From positions 1 to 64,000 of the forward strand of contig NZ_RZRU01000003.1 of assembly GCF_003997495.1 (NCBI RefSeq): 64,000 nt of DNA. Reading direction: 5' to 3'. Each line of letters starts with the position of its first letter. The first letter of the stretch is position 1. The notes under the pieces are model-generated. The model searched no databases, was not told the origin of the DNA, and worked only from the letters and a program-made list of their open reading frames with translations. The DNA is from Mesorhizobium sp. M7A.F.Ca.US.008.03.1.1. Its GTDB lineage: Bacteria > Pseudomonadota > Alphaproteobacteria > Rhizobiales > Rhizobiaceae. The position numbers and the translations under genes are program-made. Of this stretch, positions 31,963 to 40,864 are shown in pieces.

Positions 31963-32136
31963 CCTGTCACACTCCACCCAGTCATGAGGCACAGCGTATC
32001 GGCATTGTACATATGTGTCTAGTAATTGCGAGCCTTAACCCGATCGCCAGAGCGAGAGGAAGCCGCCTTCGCCTGTCAGCGAAGCAAGCGTGCTGGTTGT
32101 TTGGGAGCCGTGGCGATTTATGGGCGCTGGTTGTGC

Positions 32137-32814
32137 CTACCGGTTTCCGGCGAGCGTCTTCTCGACATAGCGCGAGAAGTCCTCGACATCCTCTGCCGGG
32201 GGTTCCTGGCCGGTGAAGCTGCGCAGATAACCGGCGACGTGAGGCAGGCGACTGCTCATCGGCTCGTTGAGCTCAAGCGAGTAATAGCCGATCTGCATGA
32301 AATAGAGCACGCGGGCGCGCACGAAGGCGTCCTCTTCCTCATAGCCATGGCGCATGAACATGTCGCGGATGGCGTTGACGCGCTCCTCGTCGGCCTCGTC
32401 GAGCGCGCGCCGGATGGCGGGCGAGCGGCGGGCCCAGGCCCTGATCGCGAAATCCAGCTGCGGATCGAACAATCTTTCGTCTACCCAGCATTCGAAAATG
32501 CTCATCACCCCGCGGATGACGGTCGCGGAAGGCCGCCTGGCGCGTTCGACGATGAATTTGGTGTTGGTCTGCCGCCAGTAGTCGAGCAACTGGTCGAGCA
32601 GGTCCTGCCGGCTCTTGAAATACCAGTAGAAGCTGGAGCGCGACACATCGAGCTTCTGGCCAAGCGTCAGCACGCGGACGCGTTCGACGCCGTCAGAGAT
32701 CAACGTTTCGAGCGCAAGCTTCAGCCAGTCTTCGCGAGTGGCCTTGATGTTGCCGGTGGCGCCGGCGCGCTGGATCGTCGTTTCGAGAGCTGCCATCAGC
32801 ACGACGCATGACAT
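32137..32814 (-). CDS. TetR-family transcriptional regulator
   Basis: The 225-residue regulator has an N-terminal TetR helix-turn-helix (LTLGQKLDVSRSSFYWYFKS near residues 49-68) and a long helical ligand domain. A GAGG before the ATG at 32814 supports that start; ATG 32796 is an alternative. It lies upstream of the dimethylglycine/sarcosine operon on the same strand (174-bp gap holding an ACATATGT palindrome at 32009-32016 and a TACAAT -10-like element) and is divergent from the aldehyde dehydrogenase. Either could be its target. Confidence 0.88.
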   Translation of the reverse strand: MSCVVLMAALETTIQRAGATGNIKATREDWLKLALETLISDGVERVRVLTLGQKLDVSRSSFYWYFKSRQDLLDQLLDYWRQTNTKFIVERARRPSATVIRGVMSIFECWVDERLFDPQLDFAIRAWARRSPAIRRALDEADEERVNAIRDMFMRHGYEEEDAFVRARVLYFMQIGYYSLELNEPMSSRLPHVAGYLRSFTGQEPPAEDVEDFSRYVEKTLAGNR

Positions 32815-32900
32815 GCTGCCTCAGGCAAATCAAGGCTATGGACAGGAGTGTATAGAGGAAATCGGGCCAAGCCGAACGATGCATCATGGGATGTTGGGCG

Positions 32901-32915
32901 CATCGAGGCTCGATG
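32901..32915. promoter_or_regulatory. Perfect palindrome between tetR and the aldehyde dehydrogenase gene
   Basis: CATCGAG (32901-32907) and CTCGATG (32909-32915) are perfect 7-bp arms around one base. The 252-bp gap separates divergent genes, and a 15-bp palindrome there is a plausible TetR operator. Confidence 0.5.
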
Positions 32916-33066
32916 AGGCAATCTCGTCACCCGCCATCGGCGCAGCGCAAGCGGGGGGATTTTTGTCGCGGCTGCTGGTTCACTGTTTGCTTTCCCGCGA
33001 GGCAATTGTCTGGCAAATACCAGTTCAGACAGATGCCCGCGCGGCCAACAAGCAGGAACACACGAT

Positions 33067-34506
33067 ATGACGCTGTTTCGAAAGAACCTCATCGATGGCG
33101 AGTGGGTCGGCGACGCCGGTTCGCGCAACATCAACCCCTCGGATACCGGCGACGTCGTCGGCGACTATGCCTCGGCGGGTGTCGAACAGGCCCAGCAAGC
33201 GATCGCCGCGGCCAAGGCAGCGTTCCCGGCCTGGTCCCGCTCCGGTCCGCTGGCGCGTCACGCGGTGTTGAAAAAGGCCTCCGACGAGATTCTGGCGCGC
33301 AAAGACGAGATCGGTCGCAACCTGGCGCGTGAGGAAGGCAAGACGCTGGCAGAAGGCATCGGCGAGACCATTCGCGCCGCCCAGATATTTGACTTCTTTG
33401 CCGGCGAAACGTTGCGTTTGACCGGAGAGGTCGTGCCGAGCGTGCGGCCGGGCGTCGGCGTCGAGATGACTCGCGAGGCGGTCGGTGTGGTAGGCATCAT
33501 CACACCGTGGAATTTTCCGATCGCCATTCCGGCCTGGAAGATCGCTCCGGCGCTGACACACGGCAACACCGTCGTCTTCAAGCCGGCTGAGCTGGTTCCC
33601 GAGAGCGCTTGGACCATCGTCGACATCCTGCATCGCGCCGGCCTGCCGAAGGGCGTGCTCAATCTTGTCATGGGCAAGGGCTCGGTGGTCGGCCAGGCGA
33701 TGCTCGACAGTCCCGATGTCAACGCCATCAGCTTCACCGGCTCGGTCGGCACCGGCAAGCGCGTTGCCGCTGCAAGCATCGAACATATGCGCAAGTTCCA
33801 GCTTGAAATGGGCGGCAAGAACCCGCTGGTCGTGCTCGACGATGCCGACCTCGCGATCGCCGTCGATTGCGCGCTCAATGGCGCCTTCTTCTCGACCGGC
33901 CAGCGCTGCACCGCCTCGTCCAGACTGATTGTGGCTGACGGCATTCACGACCGTTTCGTCGACGCCCTCAAGGACCGCATGAGCAAACTGGTCATCGGCG
34001 ACGCGCTCGACGCGCAGACCCAGATCGGCCCGGTGGTCGACGCGACGCAGCTGAAGCAGGACGAGGATTACATCGCCATCGGCGTCAGGGAAGGCGCGAC
34101 CCTCGCCTTCGGCGGTGAACGGCTCGACCGCAAGACGCCGGGCTTCTACCTGCAGCCGGCGCTGCTGACTGGCGCCACCAACGCCATGCGCAGTTCGCGC
34201 GAGGAGATTTTCGGGCCTGTCGCCAGCGTCATTCGCGTCAAGGACTATGACGAGGCGCTTGCCGTCGCCAACGACACGCCCTTCGGCTTGACCTCCGGCA
34301 TCTGCACCTCGAGCCTCAAGCACGCCACGCACTTCAAGCGCAATTCGGAGGCCGGCATGGTGATGGTCAACCTGCCGACGGCGGGTGTCGATTTCCATGT
34401 TCCCTTCGGCGGCCGCAAGGGTTCGAGCTATGGGCCGCGCGAGCAGGGCCACTATGCGGCGGAGTTCTACACCACGGTGAAGACGGCCTATACGTTTGCA
34501 GGCTGA
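33067..34506 (+). CDS. Aldehyde dehydrogenase, probable alpha-ketoglutarate semialdehyde dehydrogenase type
   Basis: The 479-residue NAD(P)-dependent aldehyde dehydrogenase has the complete core: GIITPWNFPIAIPAWK near residue 140, the general base in LEMGGKNP near residue 254, and the nucleophile in STGQRCTASSR near residue 288. The overall sequence (NPSDTGDVVGDYA start, LPSVRPGVGVEMTREAVGVV-like block) resembles enzymes annotated as alpha-ketoglutarate semialdehyde dehydrogenase. That would complete the arabinose pathway whose first genes lie at 4.6-11.6 kb. The gene is separate from that operon and divergent from a TetR gene, so this link is inference. Its stop codon is part of a large hairpin. 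Confidence 0.82.
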   Translation: MTLFRKNLIDGEWVGDAGSRNINPSDTGDVVGDYASAGVEQAQQAIAAAKAAFPAWSRSGPLARHAVLKKASDEILARKDEIGRNLAREEGKTLAEGIGETIRAAQIFDFFAGETLRLTGEVVPSVRPGVGVEMTREAVGVVGIITPWNFPIAIPAWKIAPALTHGNTVVFKPAELVPESAWTIVDILHRAGLPKGVLNLVMGKGSVVGQAMLDSPDVNAISFTGSVGTGKRVAAASIEHMRKFQLEMGGKNPLVVLDDADLAIAVDCALNGAFFSTGQRCTASSRLIVADGIHDRFVDALKDRMSKLVIGDALDAQTQIGPVVDATQLKQDEDYIAIGVREGATLAFGGERLDRKTPGFYLQPALLTGATNAMRSSREEIFGPVASVIRVKDYDEALAVANDTPFGLTSGICTSSLKHATHFKRNSEAGMVMVNLPTAGVDFHVPFGGRKGSSYGPREQGHYAAEFYTTVKTAYTFAG

Positions 34507-34547
34507 TCGGCAGTGACCGATCAACCGGCTGATCGGTCACTGCCGAT
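34506..34547 (+). terminator. 18-bp perfect hairpin at the end of the aldehyde dehydrogenase gene
   Basis: ATCGGCAGTGACCGATCA (34506-34523) and its exact reverse complement (34530-34547) flank a 6-nt ACCGGC loop. The first stem base is the last base of the dehydrogenase stop codon. No T tract follows. It sits 49 bp before the DUF1349 gene and probably ends or attenuates transcription. Confidence 0.65.
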
Positions 34548-34596
34548 TATGCCGGCAATCCCGCCATGCAGATCTGGATTGGAGCGGCGCGAAGGG

Positions 34597-35172
34597 ATGA
34601 CTGTGCAAGACCTGACCTGGCTTAACCCGCCGCCGCACCATTCTATCGATGGCGACAGCGTTCGTGTGCGCACTGGCAAGGAGACCGATTTCTGGCGCGA
34701 GACCTTCTACGGTTTCTGGCGCGACAACGGCCACTTCCTGTACCGGCCGGTCGAAGGCGATTTCACCGCCGAGGTCACCGTCAAAGGCGACTACAAGGTG
34801 CTTTATGATCAGGCGGGGCTGATGGTCCGGCTCAGCGAAACCCACTGGATCAAGGCCGGCATCGAATACACCGACGGCCTTGCATATTTCTCCGTCGTCG
34901 TCACCAACGACACGTCAGACTGGTCGCTGGTGGCCATTCATGCCGATCCGAACGGCGTCAGGATCCGGCTGACCCGTCACGCCGAGGCGATCCGCATCCA
35001 GTATCTCGATGCTTCCGACGGCCACTGGAAGCCTGTGAGGCTTGCCTATTTTCCGACGTCGAAGACGGTCGATATCGGCATGATGTCCTGTTCGCCGCAG
35101 CGCGAAGGCTTTGAGGTCACGTTCTCCGATTTCTCCGTCGGTCCGCCGATATCGCGGGAATTGCACACTTGA
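34597..35172 (+). CDS. DUF1349 domain protein
   Basis: The 191-residue product is built mostly of predicted beta strands and matches the DUF1349 family, which has a concanavalin-like fold: TGKETDFWRETFYGFWRDNG near residues 23-42, QAGLMVRLSETHWIKAGIEY, and a C-terminal MSCSPQREGFEVTFSDF. ATG 34597 starts the domain; an in-frame upstream start would lie inside the hairpin. The family may bind carbohydrate, but no reaction is established. It follows the aldehyde dehydrogenase. Confidence 0.8.
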   Translation: MTVQDLTWLNPPPHHSIDGDSVRVRTGKETDFWRETFYGFWRDNGHFLYRPVEGDFTAEVTVKGDYKVLYDQAGLMVRLSETHWIKAGIEYTDGLAYFSVVVTNDTSDWSLVAIHADPNGVRIRLTRHAEAIRIQYLDASDGHWKPVRLAYFPTSKTVDIGMMSCSPQREGFEVTFSDFSVGPPISRELHT

Positions 35173-35369
35173 GACGTGCGGCCTTGCGCTGAACCGCAAG
35201 CCCTTCGACCTTTGTCATAATCAAGTCTGTAGACCGCCGCGCGCCTCGCCGGCGGCTGCGCCTGTCGTGAGTTGGGTTCTCCGGAGCCGGAAGGCTATCG
35301 CCGGGACCCAAGGCGAATATGCCAGGCAGGGCGTTGCAACGGCAGTGGCATCCGCGATAGGAGTTGCCG

Positions 35370-36344
35370 ATGGGCAGGTTGCGAAGGGCAGTCAAAAGAG
35401 CCGTCTATTCCAGGGCGCTGAGATTTCTTGGCGTTCCGCCCGTGCTGTGGTCGCAGGGCATCGGGCATTTCTGCGATTTCGCCGGGCCGCGCTGGTATCG
35501 CAACGCGCCAACTGCATCGACACAGAGCGAGGCATTTTTCCGCCAACATTATAGCGGCGCGAATGGCATCGTCTGGCTGCGTCTGAGCACCTTGTCCAGG
35601 GATGCGCAAACCTGCGACCTCGACACGTTCGTCAAGGTCGTGCTGCCGACGATCACGGCACCGTTCACGCTGCTGACGACCGATGGCGATGCTTCGGTGC
35701 CGTCGGATCTGGCTAAGGACACCGTCGACCAGCTTCTCGCCAACCCCTTCCTGGTCTCCTGGTACAGCCAGAATTGTGATGGCACTCACCCCAAGGTCAA
35801 GCCTTTCCCGATCGGGCTCGATCTTCACACGCCTCGGTCCTTCGCCACGCCGGCAGGGCTTGTGAAGCAACTGGAGATCATACGCGCCCGGCAGGATCAT
35901 GTGGACCATCGCCCGCCCAGGCTGTTCTCTGATTTCAGCATCAGCAATGGCTCGAGACAGCGCCGGGAACTGCTTGACGCCCTGCGCGGATGTCCGCATG
36001 TCGATTTCCTGACGAAACGCGTCTCGCAGCGCTCGATCTGGCGACTGTACTCGCAATACCCGCTTGTGCTGTCCACCGAAGGCAACGGCCTGGACTGCCA
36101 TAGGACATGGGAGCTGTTTTATCTCGGCTGCATCGTCGTCACCAAGACCTCGCCGCTCGACCCGCTCTATCAGGGCCTGCCGGTTATTATCGTCGACGAC
36201 TGGCATGAGGTCAGGGACCCCGATGCACCGAGGCGCTGGATAGAGCAGGTCGCACATCTGACCGAGCGGGACCATGTTTGGGGACGCTTGCATCCGCAAA
36301 CCTATCTCGAGTCTATTCGGCAAGAACTTCAGCACGCATCCTGA
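35370..36344 (+). CDS. Exostosin-like glycosyltransferase family protein
   Basis: The 324-residue protein resembles exostosin-like and related glycosyltransferases: PFPIGLDLHTPR near residues 149-160, then LFSDFSISNGSRQRRELLDA, and LSTEGNGLDCHRTWELFYLGC near residues 235-255, the region that forms the nucleotide-sugar site in such proteins. The TTG at 35364 is less likely than ATG 35370, which has AGGAG 6 nt upstream. There is no signal peptide. It faces the GT4 gene convergently, so the two may act on one surface glycan, but the sugar is unknown. Confidence 0.65.
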   Translation: MGRLRRAVKRAVYSRALRFLGVPPVLWSQGIGHFCDFAGPRWYRNAPTASTQSEAFFRQHYSGANGIVWLRLSTLSRDAQTCDLDTFVKVVLPTITAPFTLLTTDGDASVPSDLAKDTVDQLLANPFLVSWYSQNCDGTHPKVKPFPIGLDLHTPRSFATPAGLVKQLEIIRARQDHVDHRPPRLFSDFSISNGSRQRRELLDALRGCPHVDFLTKRVSQRSIWRLYSQYPLVLSTEGNGLDCHRTWELFYLGCIVVTKTSPLDPLYQGLPVIIVDDWHEVRDPDAPRRWIEQVAHLTERDHVWGRLHPQTYLESIRQELQHAS

Positions 36345-36444
36345 CAGGGCAGGCCACGAAATTCCGGTTGGACGCTGTGCGAAGCGGGGCTGCTGCAAGC
36401 GATGTGAAAGGATGTCGCTCCTCCATATCTGGTGAAGGGAGCGA

Positions 36445-37680
36445 TCATGCGCCAGCCTCGTCCAGCCCCAGCCCGCCGCGGACGGCATCGCGGATGGCTT
36501 GTGGGCCGAACCTTGCCCAAACCGCTTGATGCGCGCGGATGCGCTGCCGCGCCCTGCGGTCCGCATCCAGGCAAAGTCCGACGGCCATCTCGGCAAGCCC
36601 TTCATCGGTCTCCGACAGCAGCAGCTCCTGCCCGTCGACCAGATCCAGACCCTCGGCCGCCAGAGGGGTGGCGATCACCGGCACGCCCCACGCCATCGCC
36701 TCCAGAATCTTGATCCGGGTGCCGCCGCCTGCCGCAAGCGGGATGATGGTGAGATGCGCCCTCGACAGAAGCGGCGCCGTGTCTTCGGGGTCTTCGACGA
36801 GCTCCACGCCAGGCATTCCTGCCAGCGCTTGCACGACCGTTTTCGGGTTACGCCCAGCGAGAATCAGTGTCGCGGTCGGCAAGGCCAGTCGGATCCGCGG
36901 AAGTATGGAACCGGCTAATCTCTGGACGGCATCGACGTTTGGCGGATAGCCGAGATGGCCGATGAATAGGACAACCGGAAAGCTTTTACCGGATCCGGGT
37001 TCGGCGGGCAGCGTTTCGGGGCTGTGCCCCGCGTGCGGAATTCCGTTTGGAACGACATCGATCGGCAACTTGTGCCGGGAAAGCGCCATCAGCCGCTCTC
37101 GATCCTGGCCCGAGCAGACCCAGACCCTGTCGACAAGGGCAAGCGCCTTTCTCTCAAGACGCCTGATGCCAAGGCCCGCGCTGATCGTCGCCACCGCAGG
37201 CCGCTTCGCATCAACGTGCCGCAACTGTCCCGCTAGGTCGGACTCCACATTGTGCATGTCGAGGATGAGCTGTTTCGTCATCGCCCGCAAAGGCCGCAGC
37301 AGCTTGAACAGGCCGATGCCCTCGATCAGCACCGTGTCCGGGCGGAAGTCTCGAACCAATGTCTCCAGCCGCGTCAAGGCGACGCGCGAGATGCGACGCT
37401 CCGCTCTTATACGCCACCACCCGATCGAGCCGGAGCGGGCCTCTCCCTTGATCGACAAGGCTTCGGTGCTGATCGACGGATCGGGTGTTTCCGTCGCCTG
37501 CGGCAGCACAGATACCAGGCAGACCGGACCGAATTGCGCAGCAGACTCAGCATTGCGATAGTTCCGCAGATCTGCGCCGGAGATCGGCGGAAAGGCTGGA
37601 TCGTGGGACACAACCAGCACACGTCGCCCGGCTTTCGCGCCGGAGACAGCATCGAGCGGTTGTGCGCTCGAGGGCTTCAA
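36445..37680 (-). CDS. GT4-type glycosyltransferase
   Basis: The 411-residue protein is a GT-B glycosyltransferase: an N-terminal acceptor domain opening RRVLVVSHDPAFPPISGADL, and a C-terminal donor domain with VVLFIGHLGYPPNVDAVQRL near residue 235 and the GT4 block PLAAGGGTRIKILEAMAWGV near residue 315. The only start I can support is TTG 37680; a GTG inside RRVLVV is the next, and no good ribosome site is seen, so the N-terminus is uncertain. It is the last of three minus-strand genes. Confidence 0.8.
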   Translation of the reverse strand: MKPSSAQPLDAVSGAKAGRRVLVVSHDPAFPPISGADLRNYRNAESAAQFGPVCLVSVLPQATETPDPSISTEALSIKGEARSGSIGWWRIRAERRISRVALTRLETLVRDFRPDTVLIEGIGLFKLLRPLRAMTKQLILDMHNVESDLAGQLRHVDAKRPAVATISAGLGIRRLERKALALVDRVWVCSGQDRERLMALSRHKLPIDVVPNGIPHAGHSPETLPAEPGSGKSFPVVLFIGHLGYPPNVDAVQRLAGSILPRIRLALPTATLILAGRNPKTVVQALAGMPGVELVEDPEDTAPLLSRAHLTIIPLAAGGGTRIKILEAMAWGVPVIATPLAAEGLDLVDGQELLLSETDEGLAEMAVGLCLDADRRARQRIRAHQAVWARFGPQAIRDAVRGGLGLDEAGA

Positions 37681-37847
37681 AGCGGACGCTCTGGGCTTTG
37701 CGCCGGAGGCTTCATTCCAGACGGCATGCGCGACGGCCCCAAAACCACAACAATCGGCTTCGACTTGTTCAGCCGAACGCCGGTTTCGTCAAGCGTCGCA
37801 TCGTCGCTGAATGTCAGTTGCACCAGCTGCGGCAGGTTGCCGGAATG

Positions 37848-39380
37848 TCACCATCGCCTGGACCACGCCAACCAGCGGCCCGTCAGATGCTTCCATGATG
37901 AGGTGAGCCTTGTTCGCCGATAGGCGTCGCCGGCCATCTGGATGCCTTGCGCCTGCGTTGGAAATGGATGGATGACGTCGGCCAGCGCGTGCAATCCCAT
38001 ACCGCATTTGATGGCCAGCGACACCGCATTGATCATCTCGCCGGCATGGCTGGCGACGACCGTGGCGCCCAGGATTCGGTCGGACCCCTCCCTGACGTGG
38101 ATTTTGACGAAACCCTCTTCCTCGCCGTCCATGACCGCCCGGGCGACATCGTGCATCAGCACTGTATAAGTCTTGACCGGGATGCCGTTCTGGCGCGCCT
38201 CCGCCGGATAGAGGCCGACATGGGCGATCTCAGGGTCGGTGTAGGTGCACCACGGAATGACCAGCTCGCTCAGTTTCCTGCGTCCGAGAAACAGGGCATT
38301 GCGCACGACCATGCGAGCTGTCGCCTCTGCGGTGTGGGTGAATTTGTAGGCGAGGCAGACATCGCCCGCCGCATAGATGCGCGGATTTGTGGTGCGGAGA
38401 TAGTCGTCCACCTTGATGCCGTCGGCATCATATGCCACCCCGGCGTTCTCCAGGTCGAGACCGTCGACATTGGGCGATCGGCCGATGCCGGTGATGATCT
38501 CGTCGACGGAAATCGTTGTCGTGATGTCGTCGCACACCAGGTCGGCGAGCTTCTTGCCGCCTTCCATTCGTACCGCCACCACCTCGGTGTTGAGACGAAC
38601 CTCGACACCTTCGCGCGCCAGCGCGTCCGAAAGGATCTGGGCGGCATCGCGTTCCTCGCCGGGCAGGAACATCGGTTCGCGCTGCGCCTGGATGACCTTC
38701 GCGCCCAGCAGGCAGAAGGCCTGCGCCGCCTCGCAACCGAGCGGGCCGCCGCCGATGACCAGAAGCCGCTTCGGGCACTCCTTGAGATCGAACATGCTCT
38801 CGTTGCTGAGATAGCCGGCTTCGGCAAGCCCCGGGATGGTCGGCAGCCTCGGGCGTGCGCCTGTCGCGATCAGCGCCTTCCTGAAACGCAAGGTTTGTCC
38901 GGCGACCGTGACAGCGTCCCTTCCGGAAAAACGCGCTTCGCCGAAATAAAGGTCGATGCCTTCGGAAACCAGGCTATCGGCGGCATCGGCGCGGCTGATC
39001 CGCTGCCGGATCTGCCGCATCCGTGTCATGGCGCGCTGAAAGTCGACGTGAAGACGGTCCGGCGGTTCGCCGCCGAAATTCTCGGCATCGCGCATGTCGG
39101 CATAGAGCCTGGCCGTGCGGATGATCGATTTCGATGGAATGCAGCCGACATTGATACAGGTCCCGCCGATCAGATTGCGCTCGATGAGCGCGACCTTTGC
39201 GCCGAGGCCGGCCGCTTTGTAGGCGGCAGTCAGCCCAGCCGGCCCGGCACCGATGACAACGAGGTTGTAGGGCCCGTCCGGCTGCGGGTTCTTCCAGTGC
39301 GGCGGATGGGCGCTCGCGATCAGACTGATGTGGTTGCCGTCGACGGGGAAGGCGGTGGTCCTGGTCCGGTCACGCGACAT
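37848..39380 (-). CDS. Pyridine nucleotide-disulphide oxidoreductase (MerA/lipoamide dehydrogenase-like)
   Basis: The 510-residue flavoprotein has FAD motif VVIGAGPAGLTAAYKAAGLG, the redox-active disulphide GGTCINVGCIPSK, NAD motif LLVIGGGPLGCEAAQAF, and the second FAD motif YAAGDVC. A MerA-type heavy-metal N-terminal domain and the C-terminal Cys-Cys pair of mercuric reductases are both absent, so mercury reduction is unlikely. Start ATG 39380 lies 11 bp inside the end of the preceding glycoamylase-like gene, indicating coupling. Substrate unknown; the HPFPTQAQ motif supplies the family's catalytic histidine. Confidence 0.82.
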   Translation of the reverse strand: MSRDRTRTTAFPVDGNHISLIASAHPPHWKNPQPDGPYNLVVIGAGPAGLTAAYKAAGLGAKVALIERNLIGGTCINVGCIPSKSIIRTARLYADMRDAENFGGEPPDRLHVDFQRAMTRMRQIRQRISRADAADSLVSEGIDLYFGEARFSGRDAVTVAGQTLRFRKALIATGARPRLPTIPGLAEAGYLSNESMFDLKECPKRLLVIGGGPLGCEAAQAFCLLGAKVIQAQREPMFLPGEERDAAQILSDALAREGVEVRLNTEVVAVRMEGGKKLADLVCDDITTTISVDEIITGIGRSPNVDGLDLENAGVAYDADGIKVDDYLRTTNPRIYAAGDVCLAYKFTHTAEATARMVVRNALFLGRRKLSELVIPWCTYTDPEIAHVGLYPAEARQNGIPVKTYTVLMHDVARAVMDGEEEGFVKIHVREGSDRILGATVVASHAGEMINAVSLAIKCGMGLHALADVIHPFPTQAQGIQMAGDAYRRTRLTSSWKHLTGRWLAWSRRW

Positions 39381-40749
39381 CGCCGCCACCTGACGCCGGG
39401 CTTGCTGGCTGAGACAGCCAGCCGCCATTGAATCCTGCCTTGCGCAGGCCGTTGCGGATGTGCTGATTTGACCGCATCAGTCTCCAGATCAACCCCGACC
39501 GATGGTTCTCGATCATCATCGCCACGATGCCTTGATCCAGCCCATAGTGGCCATCCGACACCCAGCCGTGCCTCCCGAATTTACGCCGGTTCGCCAATGT
39601 TGGATTGAAGCCGCTCGGCAGCCGGAAATTGTCGATCACCTCGGGGTAGCGATCACCGAGATGGCGCAGCGCTGCCAGGCAGATGTCTGGCGCGAAAGGC
39701 AGTGACGCCGGATAGGACCACGGCGCGATCGTCCCGTCGTCGGGTCCGAAAGGCGCGCCGCGCGCGGCATAGCCGGAAAACCGGCGACGCTGTCGCTCCA
39801 CGCTGGTGCGAAAGCCGCCTGGGCCGTCGCCCGCCGAAAGTCCCCACAAATTCTCGTCGTAGCCGCCGTAGCCGTAAGGGTTGTGGCGTGCATAGTCGCG
39901 ATGCAGATAGGTCGCGCGGCGGCTGTTTTCGAAATAGTCGGAGTTCTTCTCGCGCATGAAGGCGTCGCGGATGCCGGCAAAGTCGATCCACGCATGCGAG
40001 AATTGGTGCATGAACAGCGGTCCGCCATAGAGCACGTCGTAGCCGTAGATGTTTTCCCACTGGTAGGTCGCCGTCCAGCCCTCGTAGCTGCTGTCCGAGG
40101 TCGGGCTGTCGGGCGAGGCCATCGACAGCACGTAGAGGATCGTCGCCTCGTTATAGCCTTCCCAGCCATAGTGGAGAAAGCCGCTCTTCGGCTTCCAGCC
40201 CTGCCGCAAGGTCGGGCTTGAGCCTTGTGCCCATCGCCAGTCGACGCGCCGGTAGAGAGCTTCGGCCAGCCAGCGGATCTCGGCTTCCTCGTCATCGTCA
40301 CCGGAGAAATAGGCGCCCGCCACCAGCATGCCTGATATCAGCAGTGCCGTGTCCACCATCGACAGTTCGCAGCGCCAGACGCGCAGGCCGGTCCGAATAT
40401 CGAGGAAATGGTAGTAGAAACCCTTGTGGCCGGTAACGTCCTCGCCATTGCCTTGCCGGCTGGTCGAGAAGAAACGCAGTGCGGCCAGCGTCAGCTTCAC
40501 GGCCGCATCGCGCGTCATCCAGCCGCGCTCGACGCCGATCGGATAGCAGGACAGCGCAAAGCCGACGACGGCGATGCTGGCCGGCGAATTCGGCCGCGAC
40601 GTATCGGCGACCAGTCCATTTTCGGGGTTCACGTTCTCGAGGAAATAATCGAAGGCGGCGCGCTGATAGCGGTCCAGAAGCTCGTCGTCGGACAGTGCGG
40701 CAGGCTCGGCTCTAAGCAAAAGAGGCAAGCTCCCGCCGGATGGCTGCAT
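39370..40749 (-). CDS. Glycoamylase-like domain protein (PF10091 type), possible beta-1,2-glucan hydrolase
   Basis: The 459-residue protein has an alpha/alpha-barrel-type sequence matching the glycoamylase-like family: RYQRAAFDYFLENVNPENGL near residues 27-46, GHKGFYYHFLDIRTGLRVW, SMVDTALLISG, GWEGYNEATILYVL and LFMHQFSHAWIDFAG. No clear signal peptide is seen. The same domain occurs in the cyclic beta-1,2-glucan synthase NdvB and in GH144 endo-beta-1,2-glucanases, so a role in beta-1,2-glucan turnover is a reasonable guess in a rhizobium. It heads a minus-strand unit with the oxidoreductase and GT4 gene. Confidence 0.75.
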   Translation of the reverse strand: MQPSGGSLPLLLRAEPAALSDDELLDRYQRAAFDYFLENVNPENGLVADTSRPNSPASIAVVGFALSCYPIGVERGWMTRDAAVKLTLAALRFFSTSRQGNGEDVTGHKGFYYHFLDIRTGLRVWRCELSMVDTALLISGMLVAGAYFSGDDDEEAEIRWLAEALYRRVDWRWAQGSSPTLRQGWKPKSGFLHYGWEGYNEATILYVLSMASPDSPTSDSSYEGWTATYQWENIYGYDVLYGGPLFMHQFSHAWIDFAGIRDAFMREKNSDYFENSRRATYLHRDYARHNPYGYGGYDENLWGLSAGDGPGGFRTSVERQRRRFSGYAARGAPFGPDDGTIAPWSYPASLPFAPDICLAALRHLGDRYPEVIDNFRLPSGFNPTLANRRKFGRHGWVSDGHYGLDQGIVAMMIENHRSGLIWRLMRSNQHIRNGLRKAGFNGGWLSQPASPASGGGDVA

Positions 40750-40864
40750 CCCGTGTCATGGTTTCCCGCTACCTTGTTGCGACTTGCCGATTCGAAGCCT
40801 GCAACTATACGCCCCTACGTCCCCGTTCGTTGCACCGTCACGCGGAATTGAGATTCGCTCTGCC

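Noticed and set aside
36415..36444. TCGCTCC/GGAGCGA repeat between the convergent glycosyltransferase genes
   Set aside because: Seven base pairs with a loop of about 16 nt and no T tract; not convincing as a terminator.
37848..39380. Mercuric reductase
   Set aside because: The core resembles MerA, but the heavy-metal domain and C-terminal cysteine pair are missing and no other mer gene is nearby.
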